Shown: positions 1 to 8,834 of the stretch, in pieces
Layout: each line of letters opens with the position of its first letter
How positions within the stretch are numbered: position 1 is the first letter of the stretch
The notes under the pieces: model-generated
Told to the model about the DNA's origin: nothing
What the model saw: only the letters and a program-made list of their open reading frames with translations
Database searches by the model: none
NCBI GenBank assembly: GCA_964542535.1
Contig: CAZIUE010000001.1
Span: forward strand, 1-64,000
Length of the DNA stretch: 64,000 bases
Direction of reading: 5' to 3'
From: Pseudopelobacter sp964542535
Lineage (GTDB): Bacteria; Desulfobacterota; Desulfuromonadia; Geobacterales; Pseudopelobacteraceae
Position numbers and translations under genes: made by a program

Positions 1-53
1 CCCTCTTCATGCTCCTCCCCAATCTCTTCCACTGGGTCATGGCAGGAAGCTGA
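1..53 (+). CDS. 3' end of an unidentified gene (partial)
   Basis: An open frame from the window edge ends at TGA 51-53 and would encode a hydrophobic tail ending in LFHWVMAGS. A strong terminator follows 28 bases later, so some plus-strand gene ends here. Another frame ends at TAA 59-61, so the exact frame is uncertain. Too little is visible to name a product. Confidence 0.3.
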   Translation, partial: LFMLLPNLFHWVMAGS

Positions 54-80
54 AAAGATAATCCCAATACCAACGACACA

Positions 81-116
81 CGCCCCTGTCGGTCTCTGTA
101 CCGACAGGGGCGTTTT
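81..116 (+). terminator. Intrinsic terminator of the upstream gene
   Basis: Perfect 12-bp stem (81-92 with 101-112), 8-base loop, then TTTT. It closes the gene entering from the left and isolates ppdK. Confidence 0.85.
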
Positions 117-309
117 CGTGCGCAGTACGGAAACCCGGGAAAAGGTCGTAAGGCTGTTGCGAGACGGTGATAAGCCCTCGTGCCAAGTGAACATAAATGG
201 AGCTTCCCTTGCTCCGGTTGCACTGCCGGAAAACAACGCTACAGTTGTCGATGAGTGATTGTTAACGGCAGGAGCTGTGCATACCATAACAGCGGGGAGG
301 CGTGACGAT

Positions 310-3048
310 ATGGCAACCACATGGGTGTATCTGTTCGATGAGCTGGATCAGGCAGTGGCGTCAGTCGAGGGGAACTGGGACAGGGTGCGCGGGCTGTTGG
401 GCGGTAAGGGAGCCAACCTGGCGGAGATGACCCGCATCGGGCTTCCCGTGCCCCCCGGCTTCACTGTTACCACTGAGGCGTGCAATGCCTATCTTGAAGC
501 GGGTATGTCATTCCCTGACACCATGTGGGAGCAGGAAATGGCCGCGCTGGCGGAGGTAGAGAGAAAAACCGGAAAGAAGTTCGGCGATCCCCATAACCCA
601 CTCCTGGTATCCTGTCGTTCGGGGGCGAAGTTTTCCATGCCGGGGATGATGGATACGGTGCTCAATATCGGGTTGAACGAGGCGACGGTTCGCAGCATGA
701 TCAGCAGTACCGGTGATGCCCGGTTCGTGTATGATTCCTACCGCAGGCTGATCCAGATGTTCGGCTCGGTGGTCATGGGGGTTCCCGATGAGCCCTTTGA
801 GGAGGTTATCAGCAAACTACGGGAAAAACGTCGGGTCAAGAGTGATGCAGATCTGACAGCCGAGGACTGGATGAAGGTGGGAGAACGCTTTCAGGACATC
901 TTCCGGCGCTATAACCGCGTCGAGTTTCCCACCGACCCGCTGGAGCAACTGCGCCTTGCCACTGAGGCGGTGTTCAAGTCCTGGAACGGCAAGCGAGCCA
1001 TCGATTACCGCAATGCGGCAAAAATTCCCCATGACCTGGGGACGGCGGTGAACATTCAGACCATGGTGTTCGGCAACATGGGCAACGATAGCGCCACCGG
1101 TGTCGCCATGACGCGCAATGCCACTACGGGGGAGAAGAGGATTGAAGGCGACTTCCTGATTAACGCCCAGGGGGAGGATGTGGTTGCCGGAATCCGCGCC
1201 ACCGATCCGGTGGAGAAGATGTCACAGACCCTGCCGGACTGCTGGGAACAGTTCGTCCAGATCACCCGTACCCTGGAGCGGCATTACCGCAACATGCAGG
1301 ATGTGGAGTTTACCGTGGAGCGGGGCAAGCTGTGGATGCTCCAGACCCGCGACGGAAAACGAACCGCCCAGGCAGCCGTGCGTATCGCCGTGGAGATGGC
1401 CGACGAGGGGCTGATCTCCCGCGAGGAGGCGGTCATGCGCGTCTCGCCCGAACAGGTGGACTTTTTTCTGCATCCCCAGTTCAATCCCCATTCCAAGAAA
1501 GCAGCCGTTGCGGAGGGAAGGTTGCTGGCCAGCGGCCTGAACGTATCGCCCGGCGCCGCCGTTGGCATGGTTGCCTTTGATGCCGATCTGGCGGAGAACT
1601 GGGTCAAGAAGGAGAACAAGAAGGTGATCATGGTCAGGCCGGAGACCAAGCCCGATGACGTGCACGGCATGCTGGCGGCGGAGGGGATCCTGACCAGCAG
1701 GGGAGGGCGCACCAGCCATGCCGCACTGGTTGCACGCCAGTTCGGGAAACCGGCCGTTGTGGGGGTGGCTGCCCTGGATATCGATATGACCCTGCGAATC
1801 ATGAGCGTGGGTGAGCGGACTGTGGAGGAGGGGGACTGGCTCTCCATCGACGGTTCCACCGGCGAGGTTTTTCTGGGCAGACTCGATACGATGGTTCCAG
1901 ATATCTCAGATCCCTGGTTGAAACGCCTGCTGACCATGGCTGACGGCTTCCGCCGGCTGGGGGTCTGGGCCAATGCGGACTACCCGGATGACGCCAAGCG
2001 TGCACGGGAATACGGGGCCGGGGGGATCGGCCTCTGTCGTACCGAGCACATGTTCTTCCAGAGCGAGCGGCTTCCCTTTGTACAAAAGATGATCATGACC
2101 GGCCAGCCCACGGAACGGCGTGAGGCTCTTGATGCACTACTCCCCTTTCAGCGGGAGGATTTTGTCGGCCTGTTCCGGGCCATGCACGGCCTGCCGGTGA
2201 TCATCCGCCTCATCGATCCTCCGCTGCACGAATTTTTGCCCAGTTACGAGACGCTCATGACCGGGCTCGCCGACAACAAGATCCGTCTGCTGCGCGCCTC
2301 CAGCCTGCATGAGATTGATGAACTTCTGCACAGGATCGAGGACGACGAGCATGTGCTCGGCCGTGTGCAAGACCTCCATGAGGCAAACCCCATGCTCGGG
2401 CTGCGGGGAGTACGTCTCGGCATCATGATGCCTGATCTGACCCAGATGCAGGTACGGGCGATCTTCGAGGCTGCCTGTCAATGCACCAAAGAAGGGATTG
2501 ACGTTCATCCCGAGGTGATGATCCCTCTCACCAGCCACGTCAACGAGCTTCAGGTGCAGCGCCGGGCATTGGAAGAGGTCGCGCGGGAGGTACTGGAGGA
2601 GCAGGGAGTTGTCGTTGACTACAAATTCGGCACCATGATCGAGGTGCCGCGGTCGGCCCTGACCGCAGACGAGATTGCCGAGTACGCCGAATTCTTTTCC
2701 TTCGGCACCAACGATTTGACCCAGACCACCTTCGGCATCAGCCGCGATGATGCCGAGAAGGGATTCCTGATCGACTATATCCAGTCCGGAATCCTCCCGG
2801 ATAACCCCTTTGAGACGATCGACCGGAACGGCGTGGCCAGGCTCATGGCCCTGGCCGTGGAACACGGCAGAACGGCCAGGCCGGGCCTTGAAGTGGGGAT
2901 CTGTGGAGAACATGGGGGCGATCCCAGGTCGATCGCCATCTGTCATGAGCTTGGACTCAACTATGTCAGCTGTTCACCCTTTCGGGTGCCGATCGCGCGT
3001 CTGGCAGCGGCCCAGGCGGCATTACGCGAGCGGATGGCCGGCAGCTAG
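310..3048 (+). CDS. ppdK: Pyruvate, phosphate dikinase
   Basis: Interconverts pyruvate, ATP and Pi with PEP, AMP and PPi; cytosolic, links pyruvate and PEP pools. The 912 residues match family length. An N-terminal ATP-grasp region begins with GGKGANLAEM. The central phosphohistidine domain carries GGRTSHA with the phosphorylated His at residue 470. The C-terminal TIM barrel has the GICGEHGG motif with catalytic Cys865. ATG 310 is chosen over an in-frame TTG at 259 because a GGGGAGG Shine-Dalgarno sits nine bases upstream and MATTWVYLFDE is the usual family start. It appears to be a single-gene unit: a terminator lies upstream and about 290 non-coding bases follow. Confidence 0.97.
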   Translation: MATTWVYLFDELDQAVASVEGNWDRVRGLLGGKGANLAEMTRIGLPVPPGFTVTTEACNAYLEAGMSFPDTMWEQEMAALAEVERKTGKKFGDPHNPLLVSCRSGAKFSMPGMMDTVLNIGLNEATVRSMISSTGDARFVYDSYRRLIQMFGSVVMGVPDEPFEEVISKLREKRRVKSDADLTAEDWMKVGERFQDIFRRYNRVEFPTDPLEQLRLATEAVFKSWNGKRAIDYRNAAKIPHDLGTAVNIQTMVFGNMGNDSATGVAMTRNATTGEKRIEGDFLINAQGEDVVAGIRATDPVEKMSQTLPDCWEQFVQITRTLERHYRNMQDVEFTVERGKLWMLQTRDGKRTAQAAVRIAVEMADEGLISREEAVMRVSPEQVDFFLHPQFNPHSKKAAVAEGRLLASGLNVSPGAAVGMVAFDADLAENWVKKENKKVIMVRPETKPDDVHGMLAAEGILTSRGGRTSHAALVARQFGKPAVVGVAALDIDMTLRIMSVGERTVEEGDWLSIDGSTGEVFLGRLDTMVPDISDPWLKRLLTMADGFRRLGVWANADYPDDAKRAREYGAGGIGLCRTEHMFFQSERLPFVQKMIMTGQPTERREALDALLPFQREDFVGLFRAMHGLPVIIRLIDPPLHEFLPSYETLMTGLADNKIRLLRASSLHEIDELLHRIEDDEHVLGRVQDLHEANPMLGLRGVRLGIMMPDLTQMQVRAIFEAACQCTKEGIDVHPEVMIPLTSHVNELQVQRRALEEVAREVLEEQGVVVDYKFGTMIEVPRSALTADEIAEYAEFFSFGTNDLTQTTFGISRDDAEKGFLIDYIQSGILPDNPFETIDRNGVARLMALAVEHGRTARPGLEVGICGEHGGDPRSIAICHELGLNYVSCSPFRVPIARLAAAQAALRERMAGS

Positions 3049-3338
3049 CCAACCAAGGAAAGTTGGGCACGGTTTTAATCGCGGGGGGAAACTGCTCCTC
3101 ATCGGGTGTAGAGGAGAGGCCTTGGGGAGCAGTGATCTTCCTTCCCGGTACCGGGGAGCGTTGCCGGGAAGAGAGGCGTGCGGCAGCCCCCCCGTATACT
3201 GACCTGGGACGTACGCCGTTGAGCGGTCGTTCGTCAACGATGGTTCTTTGTCGTGCCGAATCGCGGACCTTCTCCTGAACGCTGCGCTGTGCTATTCTGC
3301 CTGGCATTGCGGACACCACAAGATCAGAGGGAGGGAAC

Positions 3339-3998
3339 GTGAAAAAGGACATTCTTGAGAAGGGGGCCATTCTCCAGCGGGACCGGGAGACCTATGCCAT
3401 TGCCCCCCATATCCCGGGAGGACTCACCGACAGCGCCACGCTGCGCAAGATCTGCGATGTTGCGGACTCGTACGGTTTGAAACTGAAACTTACTTCGGCC
3501 CAACGCATCATGCTGATCGGCATCAGGGAGCACGACCTGGACGCGGTCTGGAGGGATCTGGCCGAGAAACCGGGCGCAGCCATCGGTCTGTGTGTGCGCA
3601 GCGTCAAGATCTGCCCGGGAACGAGCTACTGCAAGCGGGGGGTTCAGGACTCCATCTCCCTGGGGCTCAAGCTGGACGATAAATACCACGCCATGATTCT
3701 GCCCAACAAGATGAAGATGGGTGTGTCCGGCTGCATGGTCTCCTGCGCCGAGTCGGCGCTGAAGGATATCGGCATCGTTGCCACGGCCAAGGGATGGCGG
3801 ATTCTGGTGGGGGGCAATGCCGGCGCGCGGCCCCGGATCGCAGATACCCTGATCGATCTGGAGGCTGACGAGGAACAGGTGCTGGAGGTGGTGGACAGGG
3901 TTGTCCGCTGGTACCAGAACTCGGGTCGGGAAGTACGCCTCGGACGACTGGTGGAGGAGATGGGGATCGACGCCTTCCGTCAGCAGGTCCTTGGATGA
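3339..3998 (+). CDS. Small assimilatory-type sulfite (nitrite/sulfite) reductase
   Basis: 219-residue siroheme/4Fe-4S protein. It has one ferredoxin-like half domain (about residues 10-75) and one siroheme-4Fe4S domain with both cluster motifs: C-x5-C (CPGTSYC) and C-x3-C (CMVSC). The size equals the low-molecular-mass assimilatory-type sulfite reductase known from Desulfovibrio vulgaris and is about half of DsrA or CysI. GTG 3339 follows a GAGGGAGG ribosome site. No sirohaem synthesis, ATP sulfurylase or electron-donor gene is adjacent, so substrate (sulfite or nitrite) and partner cannot be told from context. The 290 bases before it hold only a weak inverted repeat (cttcccgg/ccgggaag near 3139-3169) and a TATTCT -10-like site at 3293 without a convincing -35. 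Confidence 0.85.
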   Translation: MKKDILEKGAILQRDRETYAIAPHIPGGLTDSATLRKICDVADSYGLKLKLTSAQRIMLIGIREHDLDAVWRDLAEKPGAAIGLCVRSVKICPGTSYCKRGVQDSISLGLKLDDKYHAMILPNKMKMGVSGCMVSCAESALKDIGIVATAKGWRILVGGNAGARPRIADTLIDLEADEEQVLEVVDRVVRWYQNSGREVRLGRLVEEMGIDAFRQQVLG

Positions 3999-4008
3999 GT
4001 CTGGCCGG

Positions 4009-4039
4009 AAAACGGGCTGTCCGGGGTGTCGGACAGCCC
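4009..4039 (-). terminator. Terminator of the trmJ-SemiSWEET-lemA-ygcG operon
   Basis: Perfect 10-bp stem (4014-4023 with 4030-4039), 6-base loop, and four T on the minus strand (4009-4012). It starts directly after the minus-strand stop codon at 4040-4042. It could also slow plus-strand transcription from the sulfite reductase gene. Confidence 0.8.
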
Positions 4040-4903
4040 TCAGTAATCGTCGGATGCGCCGCCGCCGTCGAAACCACCCCCACCACCGGAGAAGCCGCCG
4101 AAGTCGCCGTACGATCCTCCTCCGCCAGGAAATCCTCCACCCCATCCTCCACCGGTGAATCCCCCTCCGCCAAAGCCGCCGAAAAAAAGTGAGCCGAGCA
4201 GCAGGCCGCCGACGAAGCCGGCCAGCGCCAGAATCAGCAGCAGCGGGATGCCGAGCCCGGGGAACAGCGTGCTGACGGCCAGGGGTAGGCCTACCGCTCC
4301 GGCAATGCCTCCCAGCAGCCGCGAGAAGGAGCCCAGGATGGCAGCTGCTACGGCTGCAAGCATGAAAAAGGTGACCGGCGAGTCCGAACCGCGTCGCTGG
4401 TCCCTGCCGCCATTCCGGGGCAGAGGGGTGAATTCGCCCTTGGTGGCCGCCATGATGGCTTCCAGCCCGGCGCTGATGCCGTTATCGAAATCGCCCCTCT
4501 TCAGGTGAGGTCGCATGGTGTCACGGATGATCCTGGCCGCGGTGATGTCCGGCAATACCCCCTGAAGCCCCATGCCGACCTCGATACGTACCCGCCGTTC
4601 CGCCTTGGCGACGACCAGTAATACGCCGTTGTCTCGCCCCTTCTGCCCGATCTTCCAGGAGTCACCCACCCGGATGGAGAACTGTTCCATGTCGTCTCCT
4701 TCCAGGGAGGGGACGGTCAGCAGCACGATCTGGGTGGACTGGTCGCGTTCGAAGTCGGAAAGACGCTTTTCCAGTGAACGGGCGGCAGTCGCGGAGAGCA
4801 GACCGGCGTAGTCGTTGATTCTGCCGGTCAGGCGGGGCGCCTCCAGGGCCGGCAGGGACGTCGGTAGGAGCAGCAGGAGTATGATGAACAGAAATCGCGT
4901 CAT
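4040..4903 (-). CDS. YgcG-type TPM-domain membrane protein
   Basis: 287 residues: signal peptide (about 1-20), TPM domain (about 28-150, starting at the typical RINDYAGLLSATAARSLEKR), two to three membrane segments (about 180-245), and a Gly-rich tail in which nearly every second residue is Gly, ending in GGGASDDY. The family is named for a reported phosphatase activity of a plant homologue; the bacterial role is poorly defined. It lies 25 bases after lemA, and LemA-YgcG pairing is recurrent in bacteria, so the two probably act together in the envelope. The Gly-rich C-terminus is normal for the family. Confidence 0.88.
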   Translation of the reverse strand: MTRFLFIILLLLLPTSLPALEAPRLTGRINDYAGLLSATAARSLEKRLSDFERDQSTQIVLLTVPSLEGDDMEQFSIRVGDSWKIGQKGRDNGVLLVVAKAERRVRIEVGMGLQGVLPDITAARIIRDTMRPHLKRGDFDNGISAGLEAIMAATKGEFTPLPRNGGRDQRRGSDSPVTFFMLAAVAAAILGSFSRLLGGIAGAVGLPLAVSTLFPGLGIPLLLILALAGFVGGLLLGSLFFGGFGGGGFTGGGWGGGFPGGGGSYGDFGGFSGGGGGFDGGGASDDY

Positions 4904-4928
4904 GGACGCTGTGCCCGTTGTCCTGGCG

Positions 4929-5516
4929 TCAAAACTTGATCTTGGGTGCCGACTTGGCTCCCTTTTCGGACCTGAAAGGCTCCTTGCGTTCCAGGTGTAG
5001 CAGCAACGAGTTGGTCAGTGAGTTGGGAAAACTGCGGATACTGGTATTGAATACCTGAACCGCGGCATTATACCGTACGCGGGCGACGTTGATACGATTT
5101 TCTGTCCCCTCAAGCTGCTTCTGGAGGTCGAGGAAGTTCTGGTTCGCCTTCAGGTCGGGATACCGCTCCGCCACTACCATCAGTCGCGAGATGGCACCGG
5201 TAAGCTCGCCCTGGGCCTGACGAAATCTGTTCAGACTGGCCGGATCGTTGAGCAGTTCCTTAGATACCTGCAGGGAACCAATTTTGGCGCGCGCTTCGGT
5301 AACCGCCTTGAGGGTGTCGGCTTCATGCTTGGCGTATCCCTTGACGATCTCGACCAGGTTGGGAACCAGGTCGGCTCTACGCTGGTAGGTTGATTCGACG
5401 TCACCCCAGGCGGCGAGTACCGCCTCCTCGTTGGCCTGCATGCTGTTGTAGCCGCACCCCGGCAGCAGCGGGAGCAGCAGGAACAGGAACACCAGAATAA
5501 AAGTACGGCGTTTCAT
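4929..5516 (-). CDS. lemA: LemA family lipoprotein
   Basis: 195 residues. The N-terminus is a lipoprotein signal with the box LLPGC (lipidated Cys21), so it should be anchored in the envelope. The body is the all-helical LemA fold, with the conserved start of the family (NEEAVLAAWGDVESTYQRRA, then DLVPNLVE). It is third of four genes on the minus strand, 18 bases after the SemiSWEET gene and 25 before ygcG. Function of the family is not firmly known. Confidence 0.92.
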   Translation of the reverse strand: MKRRTFILVFLFLLLPLLPGCGYNSMQANEEAVLAAWGDVESTYQRRADLVPNLVEIVKGYAKHEADTLKAVTEARAKIGSLQVSKELLNDPASLNRFRQAQGELTGAISRLMVVAERYPDLKANQNFLDLQKQLEGTENRINVARVRYNAAVQVFNTSIRSFPNSLTNSLLLHLERKEPFRSEKGAKSAPKIKF

Positions 5517-5534
5517 TGATGGTACCTCCGTTGT

Positions 5535-5807
5535 TCAGGATGAGAGGCCGTCGTTGCGGTCGAAATATGGCTTCAGGACGCAGAGCGCGCAGTTGCATGC
5601 CAGGGGGATGATGTTGGCAAGGATCAGCGGCAGATCACGAATCAGTACACCGTACACCATCCAAAGCGCAACCCCAACGGTCAAAAATAACGGCTGCCAG
5701 ATGGAGATATCCCTGGTGTGACGGGTGCGCAGGGTTTTCACCAGTTGGGGAAGCGCGGCAATGCTGGTGAGGGTGCCGGCAACGAGTCCGATGCTGGTGG
5801 GGTTCAT
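5535..5807 (-). CDS. SemiSWEET (PQ-loop) small transporter
   Basis: 90 residues with three predicted membrane helices and the PQ motif in helix 1 (ALPQLVK). This is the half-size bacterial SWEET/MtN3 unit, which dimerises to move sugars or other small solutes; the substrate here is unknown. The start overlaps the trmJ stop (ATGA, 5804-5807), so translation is probably coupled. The partnership with an RNA methyltransferase gene has no obvious functional logic. Confidence 0.9.
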   Translation of the reverse strand: MNPTSIGLVAGTLTSIAALPQLVKTLRTRHTRDISIWQPLFLTVGVALWMVYGVLIRDLPLILANIIPLACNCALCVLKPYFDRNDGLSS

Positions 5808-6559
5808 GGCCGCTTTCTGCCGTCGAAAGTGGAACAGGCCCAGTCAATCTGGGAGAACATCCCCCTGAAGATGGATACTTCCCTGCTGTCCAACTCGGAG
5901 CGGAAGAGTGTCCTGCGCAGCGAACGCATGATATGGCCGGGATTCTGCTCATTGAGGAAGCCGATCCGCTGCAGGCAGGCCTGCATCTGGCTGAAGAGCG
6001 TTTCCATCTCCGCCGATGTGGCCGGTGTCTCGTTCCTGCCGCCTCCGGGGGAGTCGCCTCCTGTCCCCAGTTCATAACAGAACAACAGTACCGCCTGGGA
6101 CAGGTTGAGGGAGCCGTAGTCGCTGGAGGTGGGGATCGTGGCGTGCCAGCGGCAAAGGGATAACTCGTGAGTAGTCAATCCGTTGTCCTCGCGGCCGAAG
6201 ACGATCGCCGCTCTGCATTCGGGCGAGACCCGTGCCTTGATCAGACCGGCGACCTGAGGTGGTGAGAGGATCTCCTGGCGGTATTTTCCGTGGCGACGGG
6301 TGGTTCCCACGGTCAGGGTACAGTCCGCCAGAGCTGAAGCCAGATTGTCGTACAGCTCCGCCTGCTCCAGCAGGTCTCTGGCCGAGACGGCGAATTTGAG
6401 CGATTCGGGATGAAAACGGTCGCAGCCTCTCACCAGACGCAGGCGAGAGAGCCCCATGTTCTTCATGGCCCGACAGGCCATCCCGATGTTTCCGGGTGAC
6501 TGTGGCTCCACCATGACGATGGAAACGTTGTCCGTAATACGTGTGAGAGGTTTGTTCAT
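5804..6559 (-). CDS. trmJ: tRNA (cytidine/uridine-2'-O-)-methyltransferase, TrmJ type
   Basis: 251-residue SPOUT-class RNA 2'-O-methyltransferase that would use SAM to methylate tRNA position 32. Visible motifs: the N-terminal VMVEPQSPGNIGMACRAMKN, the SAM-binding GREDNGLT, and the trefoil-knot SLNLSQAVLLFCYEL. The last ~80 residues form the helical extension seen in TrmJ. First gene of the four-gene minus-strand operon, driven by the promoter at 6666-6694. Start ATG 6559 has only a weak ribosome site. The exact target nucleotide is inferred from the family. Confidence 0.88.
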   Translation of the reverse strand: MNKPLTRITDNVSIVMVEPQSPGNIGMACRAMKNMGLSRLRLVRGCDRFHPESLKFAVSARDLLEQAELYDNLASALADCTLTVGTTRRHGKYRQEILSPPQVAGLIKARVSPECRAAIVFGREDNGLTTHELSLCRWHATIPTSSDYGSLNLSQAVLLFCYELGTGGDSPGGGRNETPATSAEMETLFSQMQACLQRIGFLNEQNPGHIMRSLRRTLFRSELDSREVSIFRGMFSQIDWACSTFDGRKRP

Positions 6560-6665
6560 GAACTAAGGCCTGTGTCCCCCGCGGTTGCGGGCTGGTGAAA
6601 TCTGATTTCTGGCGGCGCCGGAGATTCCCGGGTTTCACGGGGGAAGTCCAGCGGGCGGAGAAGAA

Positions 6666-6694
6666 ACACTAGTGCATTTTCCGATTCCTGTCAA
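6666..6694 (-). promoter_or_regulatory. Sigma-70 promoter of the trmJ operon
   Basis: On the minus strand TTGACA (6689-6694), 17-base spacer, TAGTGT (6666-6671). It lies back to back with the promoter of the TPR gene. Confidence 0.65.
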
Positions 6695-6751
6695 AAGGTA
6701 TCCAGGGTGAACGGAACGCAAAAAGTACCGGTTTGAAAGGGCGTATTGTGC

Positions 6752-6778
6752 TTGACATGCCGGAGCGCTTACTATACT
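6752..6778 (+). promoter_or_regulatory. Promoter of the TPR gene
   Basis: TTGACA (6752-6757) and TATACT (6773-6778). The spacer is only 15 bases; with a 17-base spacer the -10 would be the weaker TACTTT. Confidence 0.5.
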
Positions 6779-6851
6779 TTTCGTAGCTGTTTTAATAAAT
6801 TCTACGCTGATTCAGGGGCTGTTTGGAGGCAGCGGGAAGGGACGGGATTCG

Positions 6852-8678
6852 GTGAGTTCAAAGAAGGACAAACTCATAGCGGAAGCACAGCGTTTTGCCC
6901 TTCGCGGCTTGGTGGACAGGGCGGTTAAGGCCTACGAACAGGTCGTTGCCCTGGACCCCGCTGCCATAAACCAGCGCCAGAGGCTTGCTGAACTGCTGGT
7001 CAAGGCCGGCCGCGTGAGCCAGGCCCGTTCCGAATTCGAAGAAATCGGCAGGTACTACGCTACCAACGGCTACTATCTCAAGGCCATTGCGGTCTATAAA
7101 AAACTCCAGGTGATGTTCCAGGGTGATATGGACATCACGCTCAAGCTGGCGGAACTGAACGAAAAGCATGGGCTGGCGGCCAATGCCCTGGCCGAATACA
7201 AGCAGGTCTACGATTATCACGAGAGTAACGGGGACAGTGACGGCGCCCTGCAGATCCTCGAAAAGATGCATGCCGTTGATCAGCAGAACGTGGGCATCAA
7301 GCTGAAGCTGGCCGAGGCCTATTGCCAAGCCGGCAAACATGACGCATCCTACGAAATCTTCAGTCTCCTGGCCTCCTTGCTTCAGGAACGGGGCGACAGC
7401 GCCGGGCTGGCCAGACTCAATTCCCGGATTCAGCAACTCTTTCCGGAGAAGAGCGGATTCATGCTGGATGTCCTGGCCGGGCAGGTGCGGGGGGATGCTG
7501 CCAATCTCCTCAGCGCGGTGTCCAGCCTGCAAACCATGTTGCGGAATACCCCCAGTGACAGGCGCATCTGGGAGCTGGTCATCGAAGCCTATCAGCGGCT
7601 GGGGCAGCCGGAGCGGGTCAGGATCGCCTATCAGCACTGGATTCGTTTTTTTCCTGACGACGTCTCGGTGCAGAAGGGGCTCTTGGAGTGCCTGGTTGCC
7701 GACAAGGAACTGGCCGAAGCCATCGAGCTGCTGGAACGGTACGAGCAGAATTTCGTCACCCAGGGCGCCCTGGCGGAGCTACGGGACGTCTACCGGGCAC
7801 TTGAGCAGGCCGACCCCATCAATACGCGAGTCCTGCTGGGATTGAAGCGAACTCTTGAGGCCCTGGGGGATGGTGAAGGCGTTGCCGCCCTGGACCACAA
7901 GATTGATTCCCTGCGCAGCTTCTCCAACAGCCATGGCGCCGCTCCCGCGCCGCAGGAGGCTGAGGCCGGGGATGAGCGGGAGGAAACTTCCCCTGCTGGC
8001 GTGACCGATAAGGATGAAGAGCTGGATGACCGTTCGGTCGTTCCGCACGATACGCTCCCCGGAGAACCGGTCTCGTTCGGTTTCTCCGAATCGGAGGAGA
8101 TCGATGTCGAGGTTGAACTGGATGACGATTCCGGTTCCTTCGCCAGCCTGGCCCCGGATGTCGCCGTTTCCGGGGTTGCCGAGGATGCCTGGCTTGAAGC
8201 GGTGGAGGATGTCTTTGACGCGGCTGCCGGAGCGGAACGGAGCGTCAGGTTCGGCAGCGAGGTGGAGTTGACCGACGCCCAGTCCCATTATGACCTGGGG
8301 GTGGCGTTCAAGGAGATGGGACTCTTCGATGAAGCCCTCAACGAACTGCGTCAAGCAGCCGATGATCCGTCGCGCCGGGTCGCCTGCCTGATACTGCAGG
8401 GTACCTGTCTGCGGGAGAAGGGAAACCTGGATGCCGCCGAGACGATGCTGCGTGCCCTGCTGAAAGGGGAGTTGTCCGTGGAGGATGGATGCTCCGTCAG
8501 GTACGAACTGGCGTTGGTCTGTGATGCGGCCGGCAAATCCGAAGAAGCGGCTGGGCTTCTGGCCGAGATCGATGCGGCCCGCCCCGGTTTCCGCGATGTC
8601 CGTTCCCGCCTTGATACCTCGGGTGACAAAAACTCCCTGGATTTCTCCGATGAAGAGCTGCGGAGCTTTGACCTGTAA
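6852..8678 (+). CDS. Tetratricopeptide repeat protein with acidic linker
   Basis: 608 residues, no signal peptide, so cytoplasmic. Residues ~10-340 are a run of TPR-like helical pairs (for example KAYEQVVALDPAAINQRQRL and AIAVYKKLQVMFQGDMDITL). Residues ~345-460 are a disordered, strongly acidic, Ala/Pro/Glu-rich linker. Residues ~475-590 return to TPRs, beginning DAQSHYDLGVAFKEMGLFDEAL, a type common in FimV-like and Geobacter/myxobacterial scaffold proteins. Start GTG 6852 follows a purine-rich GGGAAGGGA site. It appears monocistronic. Probable scaffold; partner unknown. Confidence 0.85.
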   Translation: MSSKKDKLIAEAQRFALRGLVDRAVKAYEQVVALDPAAINQRQRLAELLVKAGRVSQARSEFEEIGRYYATNGYYLKAIAVYKKLQVMFQGDMDITLKLAELNEKHGLAANALAEYKQVYDYHESNGDSDGALQILEKMHAVDQQNVGIKLKLAEAYCQAGKHDASYEIFSLLASLLQERGDSAGLARLNSRIQQLFPEKSGFMLDVLAGQVRGDAANLLSAVSSLQTMLRNTPSDRRIWELVIEAYQRLGQPERVRIAYQHWIRFFPDDVSVQKGLLECLVADKELAEAIELLERYEQNFVTQGALAELRDVYRALEQADPINTRVLLGLKRTLEALGDGEGVAALDHKIDSLRSFSNSHGAAPAPQEAEAGDEREETSPAGVTDKDEELDDRSVVPHDTLPGEPVSFGFSESEEIDVEVELDDDSGSFASLAPDVAVSGVAEDAWLEAVEDVFDAAAGAERSVRFGSEVELTDAQSHYDLGVAFKEMGLFDEALNELRQAADDPSRRVACLILQGTCLREKGNLDAAETMLRALLKGELSVEDGCSVRYELALVCDAAGKSEEAAGLLAEIDAARPGFRDVRSRLDTSGDKNSLDFSDEELRSFDL

Positions 8679-8834
8679 ATCCTGAGCCGTTCTGGCACGC
8701 GGAGCTGGGGAGGCGTCACGTGTTCAGGAAAGAAGCCTGATTAAACCTGCCTGGACTGCTCTTTCAGGCGGGACGCCTCGTCCACGCCGGATACCTCCCC
8801 GTCCCGTTCCAGGCTCTCCGTTCTCTCCATGCCG

